Below are positions 7,791-13,206 of a stretch of DNA of 15,561 bases, one piece after another. The notes under the pieces were generated by a model that was not told where the DNA came from, did not search any database, and saw only the letters and a list, made by a program, of their open reading frames with translations. The stretch covers positions 1,423,936 through 1,439,496 of the forward strand of contig CP070830.1 of assembly GCA_020344865.1 (NCBI GenBank), written 5' to 3'. The translations under genes and the position numbers were made by a program. The stretch is from Planctomycetota bacterium. GTDB lineage: Bacteria > Planctomycetota > Phycisphaerae > Sedimentisphaerales > Anaerobacaceae. Position 1 is the first letter of the stretch; every line of letters begins with the position of its first letter.

Positions 7791-8129
7791 ATGTCAGCGG
7801 AAAAACAAAGAATGTGGTTTGTACTTTCGGCGGTGCTAATGACAGCACTTTTGGCTTCGATTAGCCTTGCGGCAGAGGAGTCCGAGCCGAAACCAGTTAC
7901 ATTAGAGGGCTTTGTGAACGTCTGGAGAGATGCCAACGACGTGATCATATCGGTGCAGCTGGACACGGACGAAGAGATCTACGAAGTGGTACTCGACGAG
8001 AAGGGCATAGAGCTTGGCGAGGAGCTCGAGGATGAGGAAGTCGAAGTTAAGGGCGTAGTTTCGGAAGAAGACGAGCAGAAGTGGCTGAAGGTTCTGACTT
8101 ACAAGGTGATTGAAGAAGAGTACGAGTAG
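7791..8129 (+). CDS. Small secreted protein, OB-fold-like, acidic
   Basis: 112 residues, not assignable to a named gene. The N-terminus has a basic/polar start and a hydrophobic core (MWFVLSAVLMTALLASISLA). A signal peptidase I site is likely after Ala27 or Ala28, so the mature protein is about 85 residues, probably periplasmic. The mature part begins PVTLEGFVNVWRDANDVIIS and continues with alternating strands, resembling small bacterial OB-fold proteins (LEG.V...D..G, then KV.V.G.V). It is very rich in Asp/Glu, especially GEELEDEEVEVKG and the EEEYE tail, so cation binding is conceivable but not shown. AGGAG at 7777-7781 sits 9 nt before the ATG. The gene stands alone, with its own promoter candidate and a terminator at 8173-8210. 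The fold is inferred and the function is unknown. Confidence 0.75.
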   Translation: MSAEKQRMWFVLSAVLMTALLASISLAAEESEPKPVTLEGFVNVWRDANDVIISVQLDTDEEIYEVVLDEKGIELGEELEDEEVEVKGVVSEEDEQKWLKVLTYKVIEEEYE

Positions 8130-8154
8130 CGCCGGGCTGATTTAGTGCGCTGGG

Positions 8155-8210
8155 ACCGCGAGGCGGTTTTGCGCCGCTGCGGTTAAGATGGCTGTTTGCG
8201 GCACTTTTTT
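8155..8210 (+). terminator. Intrinsic terminator after the small secreted protein gene
   Basis: GCCGC (8173-8177) can pair with GCGGC (8198-8202), followed by AC and a six-T run (8205-8210). A competing hairpin lies just upstream: ACCGC (8155-8159) with GCGGT (8179-8183), and GGCG (8162-8165) with CGCC (8172-8175). The first has the terminator layout, although its loop is long at 20 nt. It would separate the 7791 gene from the riboswitch operon. Confidence 0.5.
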
Positions 8211-8247
8211 GGCCAGGCAGGCGTTAGTTCTGAGTCAGGGAAAACAC

Positions 8248-8276
8248 TTGCGGCAGGACCAGGGCGGCACTATAAT
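8248..8276 (+). promoter_or_regulatory. Sigma-70 promoter of the TPP riboswitch/thi4 operon
   Basis: TTGCGG (8248-8253, four of six -35 matches) is followed by exactly 17 bp and a perfect -10 TATAAT (8271-8276). Transcription would start around 8283, about 15 nt before the riboswitch aptamer, which is the arrangement expected for a riboswitch leader. Confidence 0.85.
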
Positions 8277-8295
8277 GATTTTGTAAAATTTGGAT

Positions 8296-8404
8296 GAGCC
8301 AGGGGAGCCGGCCGGGCACTGGCCCGGTGAGAAGCTGAGAGACCCCGAGGATATCGGGGTGACCCTAAGAACCTGAACAGGTTAGCACCTGCGTAGGAAG
8401 GCAC
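8296..8404 (+). promoter_or_regulatory. TPP (thiamine pyrophosphate) riboswitch aptamer
   Basis: The THI-box core is plainly present. GGGGAGCC at 8302-8309 is the 5' strand of P2. CCGGGC/GCCCGG (8312-8317 with 8322-8327) forms P3 with a 4-nt loop. The invariant CTGAGA is at 8335-8340. An inserted 7-bp stem follows (8342-8348 with 8354-8360), then ACCCT at 8362-8366. CCTGAACAGGTTAGCACCTG leads into CGTAGGAAGGC, the P4/P5 region that contacts pyrophosphate. P1 is short and weak (GCC 8298-8300 with GGC 8400-8402). The aptamer binds TPP and here should shut off thi4 expression when thiamine is plentiful. This is an established riboswitch class; the call rests on conserved sequence, not on computed folding. 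Confidence 0.95.
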
Positions 8405-8420
8405 AAAAGAGCTGTTTTGA

Positions 8421-8449
8421 AGCACTCCTTTTTGCAGGAGTGCTTTTTT
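8421..8449 (+). terminator. Riboswitch-controlled intrinsic terminator (attenuator)
   Basis: AGCACTCCT (8421-8429) and AGGAGTGCT (8436-8444) form a perfect 9-bp stem with a 6-nt loop, followed by TTTTT (8445-8449). It lies 17 nt after the aptamer and 41 nt before the thi4 start, so it is the expression platform. A candidate antiterminator pairs 8401-8411 with 8425-8435 (nine of eleven positions), overlapping both the end of P1 and the 5' half of the terminator. TPP binding would stabilise P1 and free the terminator. Confidence 0.9.
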
Positions 8450-8489
8450 ATTAGTGTTGTTCCAAAGGATGAAAAGAAAGGGAACGAAA

Positions 8490-9251
8490 ATGATAGAGGT
8501 TGATATTTCAAGAGTGATTATAGAAGAGTACAGCAAAAGACTGACGGAGCATCTTGAGAACGATGTGGTTGTGGTCGGTGCGGGTCCTGCCGGCCTGGCA
8601 GCCAGTTACTATCTTTGTAAGTCCGGAGTGAAGACCACTGTGGTGGAGAAGAAACTTTCGGTCGGCGGCGGGATATGGGGCGGCGCTGCGGGCTATAACG
8701 TCGTTACTTTTGAAGACACAGAGATTTTGGATGAGATAGGCGTAACCACAAAAAAGCAAGGGGGCTTATACACGGCGGATGCGATAGAATTTGCGACGGC
8801 TCTGGCCTATAAGGCCAAGAAAGCGGGGGCGGAGATATTCAACCTAACGGAAGTCGAGGACATCGTGCTGAAGGATGAGACTGTCAAGGGCGTCGTCGTC
8901 AATAGTGCAAGTGCGCGTCTGCTCGGGCTACACGTGGACCCTTTTTGTATCTGCGCGAGATTTGTTATTGACGGCACCGGTCATCCGGCCGAGTTAGTCG
9001 GCATGCTGAAGAGGCGGAAGCCGGAGCTTTTCCCGAGGGAACTACAAGAGTATTTTATGAACGTTGAGACTTCAGAAGCAGGAGTGGTAGAGAAAACGAG
9101 CGAGGTCTTTCCGGGCCTTTATGTTGCGGGCATGTCGGTGTGCGATGTGTTCGGCCTGCCGAGGATGGGGCCGATTTTCGGGGGCATGCTGAAGTCCGGG
9201 AAGAAAGTTGCGGGGCTAATAAATGAAAGACTGCAATCTTCCAACGCGTGA
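8490..9251 (+). CDS. thi4: Thiazole synthase Thi4, probably sulfide-dependent (ribose-1,5-bisphosphate isomerase family in some annotations)
   Basis: Makes the thiazole half of thiamine from NAD, glycine and sulfur. From ATG 8490 it has 253 residues. The N-terminal helix ISRVIIEEYSKRL, dinucleotide motif VGAGPAG (29-35), VEKKLSVGGGIWGGA and the C-terminal GLPRMGPIFGGMLKSGKK are all Thi4 signatures. At the position of the yeast sulfur-donating Cys205 (CMDP) this protein has His148 in LHVDP, as in methanogen Thi4. Those enzymes take sulfur from free sulfide and turn over catalytically rather than sacrificing a cysteine. ATG 8490 is preferred because AAGGG (8478-8482) sits 7 nt upstream; in-frame GTG 8454 and ATG 8469 are alternatives. 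It is controlled by the TPP riboswitch and attenuator just upstream, and its last 29 nt overlap the next gene. Confidence 0.93.
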   Translation: MIEVDISRVIIEEYSKRLTEHLENDVVVVGAGPAGLAASYYLCKSGVKTTVVEKKLSVGGGIWGGAAGYNVVTFEDTEILDEIGVTTKKQGGLYTADAIEFATALAYKAKKAGAEIFNLTEVEDIVLKDETVKGVVVNSASARLLGLHVDPFCICARFVIDGTGHPAELVGMLKRRKPELFPRELQEYFMNVETSEAGVVEKTSEVFPGLYVAGMSVCDVFGLPRMGPIFGGMLKSGKKVAGLINERLQSSNA

Positions 9252-9900
9252 AGAGTGTTTCGACATAATCGAGGAATTTCATGTTCCGTCGCGTGTCTTG
9301 AGGCACAGTCTTGCTGTGGCCAAATTGGCGGTGTTTTTGGCTGAAAGACTGCGAGAGAAGGGCATAGGGGTGAATGTTGAGCTTTTGGACAGGGCCTGCC
9401 TGCTGCACGATATTGCGAGGGTGTGTGATTTCAAAGAGTTAGATTACGGCAAGTTCGAGCAGCCTGTTACAGAACAAGATAAAGCAAAGTGGATTCAAAT
9501 AAGGGCGATGTACGGAGGAATGGGCCATGAGGAGGCCGCGTACGATATTCTAAAGCAGAAGTATCCAAGGCTTGCATTAACCATAAGAAAACACAGGTAT
9601 ATGGCAATGCTGGACGAGAAAGCCAGGCCGGATACGTTGGAAGAAAAATTAGCCTATTACGCGGACATGCGAGTCATGGAAGACAGGATTGTGCCGCTAA
9701 AAGACAGGCTGGAAGACGGTCATAAAAGAAACGTTCATTTACATGGGACGGAGGCCCAGAGCAAGATTAACACGGCAAAAGTCGACCCTTTAATTTATAG
9801 GTTGGAAGCGGAAATTTTTGACAAGCTGGATTTGCAGCCTCTTGGCGTTACGGATGAGTTTATCGACTCATATTGTGGTGGGCGCGAGCCTAAGGAATAA
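9223..9900 (+). CDS. HD-domain hydrolase co-transcribed with thi4, function unknown
   Basis: A 225-residue cytoplasmic metal-dependent phosphohydrolase-type protein. The HD metal site is readable in order: His28 (VLRHSLAVAK), His62-Asp63 (LLHDIAR), His102 (GHEEAAYDIL), His124 (RKHRYM) and Asp148 (YYADMRV). The remainder, from about 155, is helical and charged. The ATG lies inside the end of thi4, with a 29-nt overlap, in a different frame and after a GGGG stretch, so translation is probably coupled and expression is under the same TPP riboswitch. HD proteins cleave phosphoester or phosphoanhydride bonds; the small YqeK-type Ap4A hydrolases are one comparable group. From context I infer a role near thiazole synthesis, possibly hydrolysis of the ADP-thiazole product of Thi4. 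No sequence feature proves the substrate. The gap to convergent pgsA (9901-9954) shows no clear terminator. Confidence 0.85.
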   Translation: MKDCNLPTREECFDIIEEFHVPSRVLRHSLAVAKLAVFLAERLREKGIGVNVELLDRACLLHDIARVCDFKELDYGKFEQPVTEQDKAKWIQIRAMYGGMGHEEAAYDILKQKYPRLALTIRKHRYMAMLDEKARPDTLEEKLAYYADMRVMEDRIVPLKDRLEDGHKRNVHLHGTEAQSKINTAKVDPLIYRLEAEIFDKLDLQPLGVTDEFIDSYCGGREPKE

Positions 9901-9954
9901 GCTACTCTGCAAATTATAAAGCGCGAAGGTGTGTCTGCTGGAGCTGGTTTTGTT

Positions 9955-10605
9955 TTAGGCCGGATGGTCTGAATTGTGGGGGATTCGGCCTGCAGCTTTT
10001 TTCCAGGAGCGCCGCTGCGTTGCCCTCAAGCCGGAAAATACGGTAACAGCCAGCATGATAGCAAATGTTGTGGTAGTGAACCAGTATCCCCACGTTGCGG
10101 TCTGGACATGGGCTATTTTAATCACGACTGTCCCTATGGCGAAGGATTGCAGGAACATTTTTATCTTACCTGATACGGTAGCGGCAAAGTTGATGCCGCG
10201 CGCCTCGGCAATATGTCTTAGGATGGTAACATAGGCCTCTCTTGCGATAATGATAGCGGCAACCGACCACTGAATTACGGTCATTGTCAGCGGTTTGAAG
10301 TCAAACAGTTTGGGCTCGCCTATTAGGGCAAAACAGATGAACGCACCGCAGACAAGGACCTTGTCGGCGAGCGGGTCCATCATTCGGCCGAACTTGCTGG
10401 TGACACCTAATCTTCTTGCGATGGTGCCGTCAACCATGTCGGTCAGGCCGGCCACTACAAAGAGGATGAAAGCTATATCGAGGAAATCCGGGAAGGGCCG
10501 TTCGCCCTGAGCGTAGAAGCGGGGCGAGTAGAGAATCATAATCAGGAATATGACGGTTAATATGAATCGGCCGAAGGTCAAAATGTTTGGAATCTGCTTT
10601 ACCAT
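9955..10605 (-). CDS. pgsA: CDP-diacylglycerol--glycerol-3-phosphate 3-phosphatidyltransferase
   Basis: Integral membrane enzyme making phosphatidylglycerophosphate from CDP-diacylglycerol and glycerol-3-phosphate, the committed step to phosphatidylglycerol and cardiolipin. The CDP-alcohol phosphotransferase motif DGxxAR(x8)GxxxDxxxD is complete: Asp56, Asp59-Gly60 (DMVDGTIAR), Gly73, Asp77 and Asp81. About five to six hydrophobic helices are visible. MVKQIPNILTFGRFILT is the usual N-terminus, so ATG 10605 is chosen, giving 216 residues. A TTG at 10641 would add twelve residues that do not look like the family. A weak GGA lies just before the ATG. It follows rimO by 38 bp on the same strand; rimO-pgsA adjacency is seen in many bacteria, so they are probably one operon. 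The short C-terminal tail is basic. Confidence 0.92.
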   Translation of the reverse strand: MVKQIPNILTFGRFILTVIFLIMILYSPRFYAQGERPFPDFLDIAFILFVVAGLTDMVDGTIARRLGVTSKFGRMMDPLADKVLVCGAFICFALIGEPKLFDFKPLTMTVIQWSVAAIIIAREAYVTILRHIAEARGINFAATVSGKIKMFLQSFAIGTVVIKIAHVQTATWGYWFTTTTFAIMLAVTVFSGLRATQRRSWKKAAGRIPHNSDHPA

Positions 10606-10643
10606 TATTCCAAGTTTACCGGCGCCAGCAGCATGCTTCAATA

Positions 10644-11990
10644 TTAAATTTGTTTGACGATTAAATCGTAATCTTTTGCCGCAGTCACTTTTGTATCAAC
10701 GAATTGTCCGGGTTTGACTAAGCAGTTTTCTATGATACAAATGCTGTCGATATCGGGCGCCTGACCATAAAAGCGTCCCCGGCCTATCCCGTTGTTATCA
10801 ACGGAGTCGACTAGGCAGGAAAGTTTGCTGCCGATTCTCTCGTTGTTTTTTTTGAAAGCGATTTTCTGCTGGGTCAGCATGAGCTGCTCAAGGCGCTCTT
10901 GCTTAACCTGGTCGGGTACTTGATTGTGCATCTCTGCGGCGGGCGTGCCGTATTCGGGATAGTATCTGAATGAGCCAAGGCAGTCGAACCTAGCCCACTT
11001 GACGAATTTCAGCAGCTCATCGAACTGGTCTTCGGTTTCGCCGGGGAAACCCACTATTAATGTTGTTCGCAGTACGATGTCGGGGAGGTTTCTCCGCAGG
11101 TTTTCAACAAGAGAGCAGATGCGTTCTTTGGTGTCCGGTCGGCGCATATCCTTGAGTATTTTATCGTTTATGTGCTGGATGGGCATATCTATGTAGTGAA
11201 CAGTCTTTTCGCTTTTGGCGATGGTTTCGATTAGACGGTCGGTAATCGCTGCGGGATACAGGTACATCAGTCTAATCCACGCTATGCCGGTGATTTTTTC
11301 AAGCTCACCCAGCAGTTTGCTTAGGCCGTTTTTAAATTTCAAATCCCGGCCGTAGTTTGTTGTATCCTGGCCGATGACATTTAATTCGATTGCACCGGCC
11401 CGAACCAGTTCGGCGGCTTCGGCAAGGACTTCTTTCCGGGGTTTGCTCCTGAATCGGCCTCTTATTGCCGGTACTGTGCAGAAAGAGCATCTGCGGTCGC
11501 AGCCTTCGCTTATTCTAAGGTATGCCCAATGGCCGGGAGTAATGAGCAGTCTGGCCCTGTCATCAGCGACTTTCTGCGAGGAGGTCTGTAGATAGGCGGC
11601 ACTTTTGTCGCGGTGAAAGGTTTTTTTAATAATCCCGGCTATCGCATCTCGCTGACCGAGGCCGACGATTGCATCGATACCGGCGGCCCGGTTGAACAGT
11701 TCTGTTCGGAGTCTTTCACAGAGGCAGCCGGCGACAATTACTTTTTTCACCTTTCCGGCCGTTTTACAGTCCAAAGCATGTCTTATGGCCTGGAGGGCCT
11801 CGTCTGCGGCGGGGGCGATAAAGCCACAGGTGTTGATGACGACGACATCGGCGCTGTAAGGCTCGGCGGTTATCAAAAGGTCAGCCTGGGCGATTTTGCC
11901 CAACATCTTTTCGCTGTCGACGATATTCTTGGGACAGCCCAGAGCTATAAAGCCCACAGTTATGGGTTCTTGAGGGGTTTTCTTTGGCAT
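10644..11990 (-). CDS. rimO: Ribosomal protein uS12 methylthiotransferase RimO
   Basis: Radical SAM enzyme that adds a methylthio group to the conserved aspartate of ribosomal protein S12. It is 448 residues, the typical size. The N-terminal UPF0004 domain carries three cluster cysteines: Cys19 (ALGCPKN), Cys55 (NTCGF) and Cys89 (AGCLCE). The radical SAM motif CDRRCSFC has Cys164, Cys168 and Cys171. ELNVIGQDTTNYGRDL and TTLIVGFPGETEDQFDELL match RimO rather than the tRNA-modifying MiaB. A TRAM domain fills about 380-446. The ATG at 11990 lacks a strong Shine-Dalgarno. It is probably co-transcribed with pgsA. I found no convincing minus-strand promoter in the 253-bp gap upstream. Confidence 0.95.
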   Translation of the reverse strand: MPKKTPQEPITVGFIALGCPKNIVDSEKMLGKIAQADLLITAEPYSADVVVINTCGFIAPAADEALQAIRHALDCKTAGKVKKVIVAGCLCERLRTELFNRAAGIDAIVGLGQRDAIAGIIKKTFHRDKSAAYLQTSSQKVADDRARLLITPGHWAYLRISEGCDRRCSFCTVPAIRGRFRSKPRKEVLAEAAELVRAGAIELNVIGQDTTNYGRDLKFKNGLSKLLGELEKITGIAWIRLMYLYPAAITDRLIETIAKSEKTVHYIDMPIQHINDKILKDMRRPDTKERICSLVENLRRNLPDIVLRTTLIVGFPGETEDQFDELLKFVKWARFDCLGSFRYYPEYGTPAAEMHNQVPDQVKQERLEQLMLTQQKIAFKKNNERIGSKLSCLVDSVDNNGIGRGRFYGQAPDIDSICIIENCLVKPGQFVDTKVTAAKDYDLIVKQI

Positions 11991-12075
11991 ATTTCGCTAA
12001 AAGTAGCAGAAAAGTTCCATCCGGTCTAATGTTTTGGCTCGAAAAGGGTAAGGGCGCTGTTTTTAGACAAATTAC

Positions 12076-12103
12076 TTGCGGATGAGTAAAGCGGATATAT
12101 ACT
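12076..12103 (+). promoter_or_regulatory. Candidate sigma-70 promoter for the 12244 gene
   Basis: TTGCGG (12076-12081) and TATACT (12098-12103, five of six -10 matches) are 16 bp apart. The -35 is the same variant used by the thi4 promoter. The start would be near 12110, giving a leader of about 130 nt that contains the dyad at 12184-12206. The rest of the 11991-12243 gap shows nothing else I can name. Confidence 0.5.
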
Positions 12104-12183
12104 ATTTGTTGAGGGTCAAGGTTAGGGCCAACGGGCAAGCAAATGAGATGTCCGGCTAAATCGAGGTGTAATAGTTATTTGTT

Positions 12184-12206
12184 GGTTAGAACTGTAGTAT
12201 CTAACC
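12184..12206. repeat. Inverted repeat in the leader of the 12244 gene
   Basis: GGTTAGA (12184-12190) and TCTAACC (12200-12206) are perfect 7-bp arms around a 9-nt spacer, 38 nt before the start codon. It could be an RNA hairpin in the leader or a protein-binding dyad. No T-run follows, so it is not a terminator. Confidence 0.5.
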
Positions 12207-12243
12207 GAGATTGTTGAGATTTACGTTTAGTGAGGGGTTTTTT

Positions 12244-12657
12244 ATGGATGACTTAAATAAAAACAAGATGGCCGCAGGTGGAGACCCCAATGCCCCGATT
12301 CCTCTTGACGAGGATGATTTTGGCGGCGCGAGCGTTTCACATTCGCCCCTTAATTTGGGCGGCGGCAGTGTGGCAGAGGCCCCAAAAGTTGTGCCAGCGG
12401 CAAAGCCGGTGATGCCGAAGCCGTCCACACCTGTAACAAAGCCGGCGGAGAAAATTGCAGCTACTTCTGAGCGAATAACCTGCATGAAAACATTTTTTGC
12501 TAAGCTGCATGTCGGCGCCATTGAGTTTCTGGATGAACAAATCACCAACTGGCTAAAGAACAATCCCGGCGTTACCATTAAACGAACCAATACGGTTGTA
12601 GGTGAAATCCAGGGCAAAAAGACCGAGCCTAATATTATAATCACCATCTGGTATTGA
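12244..12657 (+). CDS. Uncharacterised protein with disordered N-terminus and compact C-terminal domain
   Basis: 137 residues; I do not recognise the family. Residues 1-75 are low-complexity: an acidic patch LDEDDFGG, then Ala/Pro/Lys/Val-rich stretches (about 45-70), probably disordered. Residues about 76-137 look folded: an amphipathic helix (LHVGAIEFLDEQITNWLKNN), a strand with VTIKRTNTVVGEIQG, and a final hydrophobic strand EPNIIITIWY ending the protein. There is no signal peptide or membrane segment, so it is likely cytoplasmic. ATG 12244 is chosen because GAGGGG (12232-12237) lies 6 nt upstream; an upstream TTG at 12211 has no such support. The gene is alone between divergent rimO and convergent trxA. 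The helix-then-strands C-terminus could be a small binding domain, but that is a guess. Confidence 0.75.
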   Translation: MDDLNKNKMAAGGDPNAPIPLDEDDFGGASVSHSPLNLGGGSVAEAPKVVPAAKPVMPKPSTPVTKPAEKIAATSERITCMKTFFAKLHVGAIEFLDEQITNWLKNNPGVTIKRTNTVVGEIQGKKTEPNIIITIWY

Positions 12658-12714
12658 AAGCTTGCTTTCGGAGGGGGGCTGAAGACGCAAAGGCATGCGT
12701 AAGTGCGGGTTTTT
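12656..12714 (+). terminator. Weak terminator candidates between convergent 12244 gene and trxA
   Basis: GAAAGC (12656-12661) with GCTTTC (12664-12669) is a 6-bp stem with a 2-nt loop, overlapping the stop codon. ACGCA (12685-12689) with TGCGT (12696-12700) is a 5-bp stem, followed 9 nt later by TTTTT (12710-12714). Neither is a textbook terminator, but the second has a usable T-run on +. No clear terminator for trxA on the minus strand is visible in 12658-12752. Confidence 0.3.
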
Positions 12715-12752
12715 CGGTAATTGCGGTTAAGGAAGAAGGCTAAGGGGTCGTG

Positions 12753-13079
12753 TTAGAGTAGTTTGTTTATTGCGGCGGCAATATCCTTCTTGCTGGTCAA
12801 GCCGACCCATTTATTTTGTACCTGGCCTTCCTTAAACAGAATAAGGGTCGGTATCGCATTTATCCCGAATTCCATAGCACTATCACGAGCATCGTCGGTA
12901 TTTAGCTTGCAGGTTTTTGCCTTTTCGGCGTACTCACCAGCAATTTCTTCGATAATAGGGGCCATCATCTTGCAAGGTCCACACCAAGGCGCCCAGAAAT
13001 CAACCAGCACCGGCACGTCAGAGTTATGAACAACCTCGTCAAAATCGGCGTCCGTTAGCTCAATTACGTTACCTGCCAT
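12753..13079 (-). CDS. trxA: Thioredoxin
   Basis: Small cytoplasmic disulfide reductase, 108 residues, the standard length. The active site WCGPC has Cys33 and Cys36, with the usual VDFWAPWCGPCK context. The cis-proline loop AIPT (Pro77) and the LILFKEGQ strand complete the fold. It supplies reducing equivalents to enzymes such as ribonucleotide reductase and is recharged by thioredoxin reductase, which is not in the window. AAAGGA (13087-13092 on the minus strand) lies 7 nt before the ATG. It has its own strong promoter overlapping the end of scpA, and a hairpin in the leader, so it can be expressed independently of the trpS-scpA operon. Confidence 0.97.
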   Translation of the reverse strand: MAGNVIELTDADFDEVVHNSDVPVLVDFWAPWCGPCKMMAPIIEEIAGEYAEKAKTCKLNTDDARDSAMEFGINAIPTLILFKEGQVQNKWVGLTSKKDIAAAINKLL

Positions 13080-13104
13080 TATTTTATCCTTTCTGACGTC
13101 GCCA

Positions 13105-13124
13105 TTTTGCGGTCTTTCGCAAAA
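13105..13124 (-). promoter_or_regulatory. Leader hairpin upstream of trxA
   Basis: On the minus strand TTTTGCG and CGCAAAA are perfect 7-bp arms with a 6-nt loop. It lies between the trxA promoter and its ribosome binding site, in a leader of about 90 nt. It may affect mRNA stability or act as a dyad operator; the arms are AT-rich at the base and no T-run follows. Confidence 0.45.
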
Positions 13125-13177
13125 CGGGTCTGACCTTATTCAAAAGCCCTTGAACTCTTTACCGAAAAGCGACAGGC

Positions 13178-13206
13178 ATTTTATTTGCTGAGACGGGCCG
13201 TGTCAA
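13178..13206 (-). promoter_or_regulatory. Strong sigma-70 promoter of trxA, overlapping the scpA stop
   Basis: On the minus strand a perfect TTGACA (13206-13201) is followed after 17 bp by TAAAAT (13183-13178, five of six matches). The scpA stop codon TGA (13205-13203) lies inside the -35 box. Transcription would begin near 13171, about 90 nt before the trxA ATG. Confidence 0.85.

Noticed and set aside
7628..7864. A 78-codon + frame starting at GTG in the leader of the secreted protein gene.
   Set aside because: It overlaps the signal-peptide gene in another frame, lacks a ribosome site and has a composition unlike a real protein.
10606..10641. TTG at 10641 as the start of pgsA.
   Set aside because: The extra twelve residues are not family-like. 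ATG 10605 begins the standard hydrophobic N-terminus.
12201..12647. A 148-codon minus-strand frame antisense to the 12244 gene.
   Set aside because: The + strand frame has GAGGGG at proper spacing, a promoter candidate and a protein-like composition. The minus frame has none of these.
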